Part shown: piece after piece, positions 20,847-32,735 of the stretch
How positions within the stretch are numbered: position 1 is the first letter of the stretch
Layout: every line of letters starts with the position of its first letter
Assembly (NCBI GenBank): GCA_963691705.1
Contig: OY829543.1
Location: 50,944,564-51,008,563, forward strand
DNA: 64,000 nt
From: Viola odorata
Lineage: Eukaryota; Streptophyta; Magnoliopsida; Malpighiales; Violaceae
Direction: 5' to 3'
Program-made: the position numbers and the translations under genes
The notes under the pieces: model-generated
Databases searched by the model: none
What the model saw: only the letters and a program-made list of their open reading frames with translations
Told to the model about the DNA's origin: nothing

Positions 20847-23800
20847 ATGTCGGTCATCTCGAACTTCACGGCGTGCGGCCGCGGTGAATCCGCTGTGAGG
20901 CGCTCCGTCGTCACGAAGTTCAGTTCCGGCTTCTATTTCAAATCTACCGCCAGAATTACCTTGCTTTGTAAGGTATATCCTCTGTCTCTATGTTCTTTTA
21001 ATTGGTTTTGGTTTCGGTTTCACGTAGGTTATTTGATGCGGTCATTTTGGTGGATAAATGGGAATAGTGATCTGATTTTGTCTATTTTTTTTTTGGTGAT
21101 TGTAGGATGATAGATTTTGCATGTCTCGATTAGTTTCTTCTAGTTCAAGCAGAGCAAGTAAAGGACAATGTGTACGTATGGCGCTGGTTGATGAGAAGCC
21201 AATGCCTGTGAGGGAGACGGTGCAGCGGGCAGGAAATTTGGTAATTTCCAATCCTGTTTTTTTCGTAGCAGTAGAGTTATCATTTTTCTTTTAACAATTA
21301 AATTCATGAATGTTGGCGTATTCTTCGGAGTTCCACAGTTATTTATTGTTTTTATTTTTTTCATACTGTTTTGCAGGCTTATGATCTTGTTCAAGGAGCA
21401 CTTGTAAGTGTTTGTATATTCTTCCTGCTCCCTATCTTATGCGCTGGCCATTTAAATTTTTTTTTTCATAAGGATGTTGTTGTAAGTAAATAATAGCAAC
21501 TATTCTCTCGATGGTAGTTGTTGCTACCGTTATGTATTATGCTCATTAATGAATGCAGAACTGTAAGCTAATTATTTTTAGGTTTGTAGGCTTGACATGT
21601 CCTGCTATAATAATGGCATCTTTTTATGTAGGAATGGTGACAATTAATCTTAGGCATTTAAAATAAATTCCGAATTCTGTCTTAAACATCATGCTTAGTG
21701 TGCTTCTGTTTTAGTTTTCTGTTGATATGTTACAAAGTATACAGCGATATATTTTTTATGTCATTTTAACTGGGTGAAATATGTTTTTTTGGAACTTATT
21801 TTTTTGCACAGGTAAAGTGGAATACCTCAATGGATAAGTCCATTCCGGATCCACCAACAGCTGTCCTTCTTCATGGCATTCTAGGTAGCCGAAAGAACTG
21901 GGGTACGTGCAACCAGTTAAATTTGAGGCTTTTATAATATTGTTATTTCCTGCTTAATGTCTGGGAACCAATTTTCTGAGACTGATATGCTGCTTCTTGA
22001 TTTCTTTGTAGAACCTTATATTTCATAATTTTAATCATCAAACGATATTGTTGCTGTTGCTTTAATTGTTTGATAAATTGTCTTCTTTTCTTCTTTTTCT
22101 TCTGTCATGCATGGATAGACTCCAAGTAAGGATGAATGCCTAACTTGGATCAAATGAAAATAAACCTAAGACCCTAAGGAATTCCTAAAGGTAAATGCTA
22201 AATTACTAAATATTGGGGCCTTTAATTAATTTAAATTTAATTTCTTATTTATAAAGATCACTTTGGACCAGGAAAATGCCTTTTGACACCTTGAGAAATG
22301 CTTGTTTTAGCATAGGGCGCTCACTTATCCTAAGGAGATGCCAAACCTATGAAATGGCCATCATTTTCATCTTTGAATACTCTTTCTTGAATGCAGTTAT
22401 GCTATTTTCTTTGCCCATCTTGACATACACATTACATAGTCTTGCGCCACGTTAGTGCAGCGAATGGCATTCACCATTTGCTGCAGGACTGTTTATACTG
22501 CTCTCTGTTTCTTCTTGGCATACTTGTTTGCTTTGCATCTATCTCTGTGCGTAATTATAGGTATAAATTGTAAATAACTGATTTGGAATTGAACTCAATG
22601 GATGTGAAATGTTATAGGAACTTTTGCTCGGAAACTTGCACAAGAATTTCCAACATGGCAGGTATGGTTCAGTGATCCTGTTCTTGTATGGAATTCTTTT
22701 TGTGTTCTTTGATGCCCTGTAAAGAAAAATATCAAGTGCTTTGTCAAGCTGATCAGGGTTTTTAACTCATACTTTCTCTCTGGGTTTGTATTGCAATAAC
22801 TACCCGTATTCTATTTTATATATGAGAAAATATCTGTAAGACCTATCATCAAAACTCAAAAGGCAGCAATTAATTTGGGCATACCCTACAAGAACCTAGT
22901 GTTTCTTACTTTTACTATGCCAGGGCTTGTGTGTGTTTCTCATTTGCACATTTCAGGACTAAAACTGTAAAAAAGAAAAAAAGACGATTCATTATTAAAC
23001 TAGGGTTTTGCAAGGGAGAATTTGGAGAGAGGTCTACCCTTAAATTTCATAACTTTAAATGACATTGATACGCATAATTCATTTTAATATTCAGGAGCTT
23101 GAACTAAAAAGGAAAGGGAAAAATTACTGTTCAGATAACTGTAGCTAGGTTATTGTTTGGGCTTATTTTAGTGTCAGCTTTTTCTTTAGCTGTTTACTAG
23201 ATTATTAGGATTGACTGGGATTTCATTACCATTAGGATTACAATGAAGGGCTTAAACTATTATACTACGGTTATCGTTTAAGATAGCTGCTTTTGTTATA
23301 AGCTCAGTGTGATGTTTAGAGGTGTACATGAAAACCTTAAATTTATTTCTTCCAATTTTAATCTATGCTGATTTTATTTTCTGCGTTGATCTTTTCCCTC
23401 TTTCCACCTACATCAGTTGGTTTATTGACAACAATGATACTTAATTGCAACATTAATGCTGATGCAGTTTCTTTTGATTGACCTGCGGTGTCATGGTGAT
23501 TCAGCATCAATCAAGAAAAGGGAGCCCCACACTGTTGCATCAACTGCTTTTGATGTCTTAAAGCTGGTTTGTACACTTTCTTCACTTCAATATTATGTAT
23601 TACTGCCCCTATTTTATACCGTATAAAATTGAAATTTGATAAGCTCTCAGCCTGTGGGATGCCTGACCATGGCTGATGTGCTTTTTACAACTATCTAGCT
23701 GTTATGTTAACTTCCTTGTTTTGTATAACGTAGCTTCATTTTAGTTTTTTGTCAAATAAGCCTTTGTATTTAAGTTTAATATCAATTGGCTTGTTTGATG

Positions 23801-26800
23801 TTTGCAAGACCATTGACTCTTGTTAACTGGAGCATGTGCAGCTAATCTAATGTTAAGTATTTCCGACTGAAATGAACATTTTCTTTCCACTTGTTAGAAG
23901 CCTGGTTGTATAGATTCGGGTGGAAATCTGAATGTTCTTTATCAATTCTTTTTATCAGGCCTAGTTGCAGAACACTTTAAGAGTCTTAAGAATGTCAGGG
24001 CTAATTGTGGGGCAGTTTAAGAGACTCTCGAGAGTGTCAGGCCTACATTTTGGGCATTTTAAGAGATTTTTAAAGAATGTTTTTTCCTTCTTTAAACCAG
24101 GGAAATGGACTTGGGGATTTTGAAACTCTCTATGAGCGATATATACTTCAACCCTCATAGCAGAAGCTCCAATTCAATCATTTGGTTCTTAGGTTGTAGC
24201 CCTGAATATTGCATGGAGTAAAAGCACGCTCAGTATTGGCAGAAGTATAGAACAGTGAATGTAATCTATTTTAAAACTTGGGTGTCATTTGGATACCTAA
24301 TTCAGTTGCTCTCATGTCTGCTTGAGAGTTGAATTCTGTAAATTTAGATTTGCAAGATCTAGTGAGGGCCTCAAAACTTTTCTTTGTCGAAATTAAGTGG
24401 TTTCATGCCAGTTTGCATTGAGGAAAAACGTACTTCCTTCACAGTTTGACAAGGAAATTGTTATTTTTGGTTCATGTTCCATATAGGGGGGCTTATGTGA
24501 TATTGGAAAAAAAAATTAATGGTTCTTGGGATTCAGGAATCAGCTCTCTGAACTGATATGGCATAACTGCAATTACACAGGCTGTTCTCATCATGGCTGT
24601 TTTTAGTGTCAAGTTATCTCTGTCGCCCTTCTCTCTAAGTAAGGAAATTAATTTTATGTTTGTCTCATTATTCTTGCCATTTTTCTTGACTGTCTTTTTA
24701 AAACTTCTGCTATGTGCTAACGTGTCAGATGCATTTTTACATTTTCTTTTGTTATCTTACTGTGTAAAATGTATCATGCAGTGAGACAGTAGTTTTTGGG
24801 TTTTGTTCTCATATACTCCTGTTTGAATGTTCTTTCTTCTTATTTCTCAAATAGGTAGCACAGCTAAGGCTAACTCCCAGAATTTTAATTGGTCACAGCT
24901 TTGGAGGAAAAGGTAGATCCTTTTGTGCCTATGATGCATATAAGTAGTAGAGAGCTATATCCCATCATGTGTGTATATTTTAAAGAGTTGAAGTGCTTAC
25001 TTTGCTTGTTAATTATCCATGCAGTTGTCTTGAGCATGGTGGAGCAGGCTGCAAAGCCTCTTGCACGACCAGTAAGAGTAAGTTTGCCTACTTTTGGTGT
25101 TTTAAGATGTGAAATTTGTGCCTATGTGTTGGCTATTCAGACATAAATTAGTTTATGGAGGTCTAGAATTTTATAAGTTTAGATACTAAGTTAAGGTTAC
25201 GATATATCGATCTGTGACAATTTGGTGCTGATGTCATTCCAAAAAATTTGTTGCGCCAGTGAAAGGTCTTAACATTTTATTCATGCCCTTTTTTTAAATT
25301 TCATCAACTCTTAAGTTTTCATTTTTCTGGTTCTCTCTTCCTCATAATGGTGTTGTCACCTCACTGCAGGTTTGGGTTCTGGACGCCACTCCAGGAAAAG
25401 TTCGAGCTGGCGGTGATGGAGAGGATCATCCAGCAGAACTAATTGCGTTCTTGAAGACACTACCTAAGGAGGTATAGGATCATTTCCATAAGTTATAGCT
25501 TCATTTGGGTGGCAGGTTTTGGTTTTGATGTATGAATGATGCATTTTTATCTTGGTCTTGTAATTAACCGTTTGAATGTGCTCTGTTGGGTTCTTTTATG
25601 CTAAGAGCATTTATTAATTTTTAAGGGTGCTTAACATATAATACAGGGTAAATTAATTATTAATACCATTATTTTGATGTTGTTATTAGCATTCTAGCAT
25701 TAATATAGCCAAAATAGTGTCTTCTCTCAAGTGAGCTATTGGATTCTGTATTTCACTATTGCCAGGCAATTGTTCTTGCCTGTATCATTTTGTGTGATCA
25801 TATCTTCACTTTGTTGCACAGCTATCTGTATTTATGCACGTGCTCACTCCTTAAATGCGCAGTTTCTATTCTCCTTGGTTACTTCCTTTTCTATATTTTG
25901 TTTGCTTGTGCTTAACCATAAACATACTATACATTTTTTTTAAGGAAGGTCTCCTCAAAGCGTGGGATTGTAAATGCTCTTGTTCAGGAAGGGTTTTCTA
26001 CGGATGTTGCACAGGTACCATCTCAAAGTTGAATTCCATTTATAACACTACCATTTAACCATTCAGTTAAAATGCTTGTTCTGGGTTATGGTACTTTTGA
26101 AATATTGACATTTTTTCCCCTCATGTCAAGTGGGTGGTAACTAATCTTCGACCGAAGAGCCCTCTTGGTTCATCATCACCAAGCTTCTCATGGGGGTTTG
26201 ACCTTGAGGGCATTTCTGAAATGTTCAAATCCTATGAAGAAACTAATCTATGGTAATCTTTTGACCATCGGTCTTGATTATGGAAATACAATTACCTACT
26301 TCTGCATGCAACCTGTGCCTTGCTATTCTGACATTGAAATCTGTGCCTTGCTGAATGCAGGAAATTTGTTGAAAATTTGCCTCGAGGTGTGCATGTCAAT
26401 TTTTTGAAAGCAGAAAGGAGCTTGCACAGATGGGCCCTTGAAGATCTCCAGCGGATTCATGCAGCTGAGGATCTGGCTGCTGAGGAGGGAGGTGGAGTTC
26501 AAATGCATGTCCTCGAAGATGCTGGCCACTGGGTATGTTAATGTTGCATGGATTATTGTGTTAGCTTTATTTGAGACAATATTAACTATTATTGCTGGAG
26601 TAACGTAATGTGTGTGATAAGGAAAGGCAAAAGTAGTCAAAGTCGACAATCTGTTTGTTTTCTGCATGTTGATGTCCAACCACAGCAACATGTTTTAGAA
26701 AGAAAAAAAACTAGGATGTGGAAAGTAACTGGGTTTTTGTTCCAAAGAATAGGTTCAAAAAAATTTAGTTCCTCGATAAAGAATTTCAGGTTGAGAACTA

Positions 26801-27175
26801 ACAAGAACAACTCTAGTTTCTCCGCCTTGGAGAATGACATCCTCATGCATGTCCCTTGATCTCATCTGTTCAAGTTGCCAGTGTAATTTATATTTTAAAA
26901 TTAAGCTTAAGGTTGTTAGGCACCATATTTATTTATATGTCATTCCAAAATTACCACCAACCAATGACTTTATTTCACACTCTTTTTTTCTTATGGTGCT
27001 GGTTATCATTCACTAACATTAGATTTCATGCATTTTTGGTGTAATACATTCATACACGAACAAATTATTTTGTCCGGTGTGATAACCGAAATGGCATCCT
27101 CCTTTTTTACAGGTACATGCAGATAACCCTGATGGGCTCTTCAAGATTCTTTCATCTTCATTCCAGGGAAATTAA
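20847..27175 (+). CDS. Organelle-targeted alpha/beta hydrolase (ABHD11-like)
   Basis: Thirteen exons join in frame to 385 residues: 20847-20972, 21106-21240, 21377-21403, 21812-21902, 22618-22661, 23468-23566, 24855-24912, 25025-25077, 25370-25471, 25949-26014, 26131-26252, 26361-26532 and 27113-27175. The first 80 residues are Ser/Arg-rich and look like a transit peptide. The core shows the oxyanion motif LLHGILGSRKNW (from residue 115), DLRCHGDS, the nucleophile elbow GHSFGG with Ser189, VWVLDATPG with a possible acid at Asp216, and the catalytic His364 in DAGHWVHADNP. The set is complete, so it should be an active esterase-, lipase- or thioesterase-type serine hydrolase; the substrate is unknown. 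Intron 6 (23567-24854) is the longest and holds a small triplicated repeat. Confidence 0.93.
23955..24079. repeat. Three tandem units of about 41 bp in hydrolase intron 6
   Basis: Units begin TCAGGCC/TCAGGGC at 23955, 23995 and 24037. Each ends with TTTAAGAG plus a short tail closing in AATG or AGTG. The copies have diverged by several bases. The repeat is intronic and does not alter coding. Confidence 0.7.
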
Positions 27176-27654
27176 AGCATGAAGTGTTCTGCATATCCAT
27201 AGACAAAGTGCCAGAGCTAGGTATACGTTTACGTTGTACCATAACTTTAGTGTAGATAAATTTTTGTTTGTTTATTGCAATTTGTAAACGATTCACTTTT
27301 ACTCAATATACATTATCATATTATACTTTGTATCTCTATTTTCGGAACGTAAAAAGAGGAAATGTTCATCCTAGTCCCAGGCTCAGTTGGAATTGCTCTG
27401 CCTGCATGAACTTAAGTATACAAAAGTGCCTTAACAGCAGAAACTTGTCCGAGTATATAGTATTATTTCTATAGGACATAATGTTGTGTTCTTACACAAG
27501 TTTGTTATACAGAACGAGAAAAAAAAAACCCATTACTCTGCAGCTAACTGCAGAAAGCTCTCTTAGCATCATCTTACTACTCAAACGAAATGCACACCAA
27601 GTGGTACCTATCAAAAAGAATTGAAATTTTTTGTCGCTCCGCAGCAGGATTGTC
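27176..27654. other. 3' flanks between convergent hydrolase and DUF506 genes
   Basis: The two genes converge here (stop codons at 27173-27175 on plus and 27655-27657 on minus). The 479 bp holds both 3' UTRs. No other gene is seen. Confidence 0.6.
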
Positions 27655-29964
27655 TTAAGTGACAGTCACGGCTGCGACAGTGTGGTGTAAGTGCAAGGGT
27701 TTAGACTGATACTGATTTGCAGGAGAGATTGATACTGTTGTTGAGGAGTTCTGTTGAAAAGAATGTTTTGACCATTTCATTTGCATGAAGCTTCTCTTTC
27801 GCCATGGTCCCATGTAGATTTTCCTATCCTTCATTGATCTCTTCGCAGAGTCACAAAGGACACCAACTATGGCAGTCAGGTAGTCCGCTTTTCCGATGTA
27901 GTATTCCGGTAATCGGTCCACCAGTTTGCGGTACGCATCGCATGCTTTTGCCATCTCAAACTGGTCTTTCAACTCCAACTCTATCAAGTATGGGATTTGC
28001 TTCTTTCGCCCAACTGTGTTCGCAATCACTTCTATGTACTCATGTGCCCCTGCAAGAACAATCGAAAGCAAAGTGTATAATCTACTTTCATTTTTATTCG
28101 TAAATCAACTTTTTATAATTTATTTTCATCCGGCATTTCAGAAATACAGTGACGAATGCACGGTCATGATTAGGCCACGCCAGAGGCAGTACCTTTTGTT
28201 GTAGATTTTAAAATTTTCAAAATTAAAAATGGTAAAAAGATACAAAGGAAGTTGTAGATGTATTACCTCCTGGATACTTATTGGTGTGTTTCCACCTTGA
28301 ATTGCAAAGCCTGGCTTCGAATCCTTTCTTGCAGAGGAAACTGACAACCATTCGCCTTAAACAACTGATGCAGCCATTAGAGTTAGGCTTCAGCTCCAAA
28401 CAGTTGCAAAACTCACTCTCTTTTGCTATCCCTATGATTCTGCTGATCTCTTCCCTCAATTTTGAGCCTGTCATGCTATAGCGCTCCAAAAGCTCCTGCA
28501 AATAATGATCTGTTGAGGTTGTGTACTTGGCTTCCATCTTTTTCCATCCCGATTTAAAGTTAAGTAGATAAAAGCAGTATTTCATGTGTATTCAGTTGCG
28601 TGATTGTTTTTCACTTCTACTTTTAAAAATTAAAGGATAAAATATTTTAGAATCCGTAAGGTATAACATCAGGTATCATAGAATAGAATAGTTTACCTAA
28701 AATTAAAAGAAGCTTTTATTTTCTTAGTTATAGTTACATTCTAACTGAAAAGTATCATTAAAATATTAGAGATTGAACTATGACGACATACACTAATTAA
28801 CCAATTGAACTATAACTTCATACGCAATGAAATGAGATATTATTCCATTTACTTTATCTTTTTTATTTGCTCTTTATTTCATTTTATAAGGGAATGAAAT
28901 CTAGAATAATTAGTGAATTTTTGTAACTTTTCATTTTATGTTTGCCATTTCTATTTTGTGCTGGAATTTCATTTTCCTTTTCCACCCTTATTACCAAATT
29001 CACACCTTTCTTTCTTTCTTTTTCTTTCTTTTTAAAAGAATAATAATAATTATATTATTAATTATCATTACAATATCAGAAATCGATTTTATATCATAAT
29101 CATAACAACTACATACACTAATCAATCCACCGCGACATTATTATAATTTGATGGGATTTATTAGTGCTGTCTCACTATTTTTTTCTCCTTTTGAGTTTGA
29201 GGATAAAGCAGCCGACAGTCATCCTATCTTATTTGACTTATTTGACTAAAGTTAGCAAAACAATTAGAAATATAAAGAAATGCAACCATACAAGCGGCAC
29301 AGTTACAACCAATTTCTGCTATTCTTGGCATTGTGATAAATGATAACATCCACAAATCAAAGCTAGCTATATATGACCACAACTTAATAGAAAATTAGAC
29401 AAAAATCTTGATTTTAAGATTGAAAAGGATAGCTCTGTTTGTCAAATTAGACCTAATTTCTAATCAAAATTAACCAGAGGAAGTAGAAATTTAAAGAAAG
29501 AAAAGCAAGAATTCTTTATTGGGTTGCATACAAATGGAAATGGGGTTTCATATTTATTTTTCTTCTCCAATATGTGAGAAATAATCACCACAAATTATCT
29601 TTCAGCTCAAAATAGTAATATCTATAATCAAAGTTTGATGACAAAAAACACAAAATTAACCAAATGGAAGAATTGCCAACCAAATATATTATTGAAAACC
29701 ATTATCGAAATAATATGGAATGAATAGCAGAAAATTTGAAAAAGAAGAAGAAAATACCTGAAGTAAAGCCTCTTGTGATTCCCAATACAATTCTCGTTCA
29801 TCACAGAGAGTGTTTTTTCCAGAGCCATGGTAGGGTTTTTGATCAAAATCATCCACCAAGTTATCTGATGATTCATGAGTTAACAAATCTTGCTGCAAGA
29901 ACGCAGAAACTCTCTCTTCAAGGCTGTCCATGCGAATTTGAGCAATCATATCCTTCTCCCCCAC
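27655..29964 (-). CDS. DUF506 (PD-(D/E)XK-like) plant protein
   Basis: Three minus-strand exons, 29758-29964, 28267-28495 and 27655-28049, join in frame to 276 residues, close to the usual size of the family. The N-terminal exon is acidic (SSDNLVDDFDQ). The middle exon shows CLRRMVVSFLCKKGFEARLC, and the last exon shows the family signature: GAHEYIEVIA, PYLIELELKDQFEMAKA, YIGKADYLTAIVGVLCDSAK, then RKIYMGPWRKRSFMQMKW. DUF506 is a plant-specific family related in fold to PD-(D/E)XK nucleases; several members respond to stress or nutrients, but no enzyme activity is established. The start was taken at 29964; a second in-frame ATG at 29931 (MDSLEERV) is equally possible. Intron 1 is about 1.26 kb and AT-rich. 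Confidence 0.87.
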
Positions 29965-30214
29965 ATCTCCAATTTTAATTACTTTTAAGTTTCAAATTCC
30001 AAGAAAATAAAGAATTAGAGAATTGATGATGATGATGATGATGATGATGGAAGAAGGAAATGAAAATGGTAAGGAGAAGAAACGTGCACGAGGGAAATGC
30101 AAGATTTATAGGCTTCTAATTTACACGTGAGCGTTTTCAATAAGATGGATATGTCATTTCCACCACTCGGTGTGCCTTTGGTTTGGACAAATAAATAATA
30201 AATATTTTTAGGCT
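29965..30214. other. 5' flank of the DUF506 gene with a (GAT)n microsatellite
   Basis: A run of eight GAT triplets at 30024-30049 falls in the likely 5' UTR. The CACGTGAG at 30124-30131 is an ABRE/G-box-like ACGTG core about 160 bp upstream of the start, a plausible but untested control site. Confidence 0.4.
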
Positions 30215-30334
30215 ATGACAACGTCCGGAAGGACCGAAACCTTATGAATTAAAAATTATACAAATGTTCAAAGCTTATGTTATTTGAACCGAAACAAATT
30301 ACACTTTTTGAGAGCTAGCTTTCCCCTAGAAGTG

Positions 30335-30808
30335 TCAGAAATATTTTCTAGCTAATATCAATATACAAAAAATATTATAATATATATATATATATATAAT
30401 AATCTTTATCTAATTAATGAATTACTTAATAATTATACATGTACGCTAATATTTTTTATATCAAAATAAATAAAAAATAATAAAACATCTACACCAATAC
30501 AATTTTTGGGAATGAAATCACCTTAATTAGAGCTTTAAAATAAAAAAATTAATTTTAATTTGATCTAAATATTAAAATTTTAATTGTACTAGATAAGTAT
30601 ATATAGTAATATTTTTTATTAGTAAAAGTATAATTTGTTAAAACATATACCAATATTTTCTTACTATTTTTGTAGATTTAAAATTTTAAATATCTTAACT
30701 TTCGTTACTAATTAATTAATTATTAATAAAATATATATATATATATATATATTTAAAAAATATGGGTCAGGGGTTAGGCGGGTTTTAGCCCACTCGTGAC
30801 TCCTCCAA
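30335..30808. mobile_element. Dispersed AT-rich element, copy A, inside the tandem array
   Basis: About 470 bp that is clearly related to 44205-44793 in the same orientation. Shared landmarks in order are ATATTATAATATATA, ACTTAATAATTATA, CTAATATTTTTTATATCAAAATAAA, TTTTTGTAGATTTAAA, a long (TA)n tract and finally GGCGG..TTTAGCCCACTC. It interrupts an array unit: sequence before it (to about 30320) and after it (from about 30817) match parts of the same unit. I see no transposase, clear inverted ends or certain target duplication, so the class is unknown. Confidence 0.6.
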
Positions 30809-31769
30809 TGCTTTCCACGGACATAGTATAAGCTTTGTAAGTCATTGAACTTAAAATTTAGAAAATAGTTTTCCAAATTTAGAAACTATTATTTTTCAAA
30901 TTTGGAAAACTTTTCCAAATAAAAAAAAGTTGTCCAATGCAGAAAATTTTTTTTGGAATAAAGAAAACCGTTTTTAAAATTTAGAAAACAATTTTTTTCC
31001 CTTTTAAGGCAATGCTTTACTCATAACACGATTAAAAATCATACAGGTGTACGAAGAATACAATATTTAAACCAAAAGAAATAACACTCTGAGTATTTTT
31101 TATGGACATATTAGGCCCCGTTTACTTCGCAGAATTTTCAGTTTAAAAATTTGCTGTTTTTATAAAATTTGTAAATAGAATTTTCAAACTGGAAATCGCG
31201 TTTACTTCGTCACTTTTCCTGATTTGAAAAACTGGAAAACCTGTTTACTTCGTCACTTTTCCTGATCTGAAAACTGGAAAACCTGTTTACTTCGTCACTT
31301 TTCCAAATTATTGCAAAACCAAAAACAATTTTGTTCCAACAACTTGAATTTTCTCATTAAAAAAATCATGTTATTATTTCCTTCTATTTGCAAAGATTAA
31401 CAAACTAATAAATATATTTGTAGGAAAAAATTGACATTTATTATAATTGAAAAATCTAAAATTGATCATTAATCTACTAATATTCCATTACATATAAATA
31501 TAGTAATTCATGTTTCTACATGAAAATAAAAAACGTATAAAATAGTCTTATTGTTCAATATGTAAATATAAAAACAGATGATATTCTAATTATTATTATG
31601 ATTATTAAGATTGGAAATATTATTGTTATTATTATTGTAATTTATTATTATGATTATTCTACTTTATTATTGTTCATTACATAATTATTATTATTATGTA
31701 AATATATTCTAATATATTATTATGATTAACTAGATTGGAAATCTAGCTTTAAATAAATCTTTTCCTTTT

Positions 31770-31859
31770 CCTTCTTTCTTTCCTCGGCCCGAAAGGCCCA
31801 CCACCTTTGCTCATCCTTCTTTCTTTCCTCGGCCCGAAAGGCCCACCACCTTTGCTCAT
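31770..31859. repeat. 45 bp tandem duplication
   Basis: The segment from CTTCTTTCTTTCCTCGG to CACCTTTGCTCATC occurs twice in direct succession with period 45 and no visible difference. It lies inside the PIF/Harbinger-like element and includes the palindrome CGGCCCGAAAGGCCC in each copy. Confidence 0.9.
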
Positions 31860-32269
31860 CCCTGACCTTGGGTCGCCGGAGCCACCCGCGACCAAAGTCC
31901 GGTCAATTTCAGTTTATCAAAATTCCGAGACGACCAAAATATTCGTAAAATTAATGTCGATCCACCCGTTCGAACCAAAAATCTGATTACTCAACACACA
32001 AGATTTAATTTCAAAAATACAGTAATTTGACAAATTAATTCAAAACATGAAATTGGAGCAAACCATTAATCAATTTACGAAATTGAAAGCATGTAATTAA
32101 TCTAGAGATTAAAGACTAAATATTTCACAACAGATTGATCATCAATTTGTTCTAAAATGCAAGCAATTGAATTAAGTAGAAAATGGACATAAAAAATTAT
32201 TGGTTCTAAATTTACCATTGTGCCATTATAATTAATTTGGTACAAGTTACTGTTCATCTTCTTCCTCCT

Positions 32270-32392
32270 ATGCCTCCGTTCATCTTCTTCTTCTTCTTCT
32301 TCCTCCTCTTCCTCCTCCTCCTCCTCCTCCTCTTCCTCCTCCTCCTCCTCCTCCTCCTCCTCCCTCCTCCTCCTCCTCCTCCTCTTGTTCAA
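32270..32392. repeat. Polypyrimidine (CTT/CTC)n tract
   Basis: More than 100 bases of nearly pure CTT and CTC triplets on the plus strand. The opposite strand reads as a poly-Glu frame that is not a real protein. The tract sits exactly at the downstream edge of the TIC22-like fragment. Confidence 0.9.
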
Positions 32393-32735
32393 CTTGTTCG
32401 ACTTGTTCGACTTTTGGTTGCAGAAGCTCCTATGGCTAATTTTGTTCTTCTTGCAATGGACTTGGTTCCATCAGGGTCGGAGATGAGGACGAACTCGTTG
32501 TTAGAGTTGCTGACTGTGTAAACAGCGGTGCCTACAAGCGATTTCGCCACGTCGTCGGAGCTCAGAGTTGCGGCAGAGGAGGAGGCGGGATTAGGCGGAG
32601 AGAGGGACGCGAAGGGTGGAGGGTGGAGGGCGGAGGTGGCAACTGCTAGCACGAGACCGTGTTGCGATGGAGAAGAAGAAGGAACGCAGCGTGAGGAGAT
32701 GAGGGCAAAATTGGGTTTTAAAAAGATTCATTAAT
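32389..32735 (-). pseudogene. Captured 5' part of a TIC22-like chloroplast import gene
   Basis: On the minus strand, a Ser/Pro-rich stretch (ATSALHPPPFASLSPPNP) resembling a transit peptide is followed by LVGTAVYTVSNSNNEFVLIS and DPDGTKSI, which I recognise as the start of the conserved domain of TIC22-like proteins. The similarity stops after KSI, at 32440-32450, and the reading frame then runs into the polypyrimidine tract. The usual continuation of the domain is absent. No ATG is seen in this frame at the expected place. Since it lies wholly inside an element with defined ends, it is a captured and truncated copy. Identification is from memory of the family. Confidence 0.55.

Noticed and set aside
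24593..24784. Hydrophobic open frames inside the hydrolase introns (also 25731-25943 and 26834-27044)
   Set aside because: They lie within introns supported by in-frame GT-AG exon joins; hydrophobicity comes from T-rich intron DNA.
32102..32392. Poly-Glu open frame of 96 residues
   Set aside because: It is the antisense of a pure polypyrimidine tract; no gene signal lies beyond the repeat.
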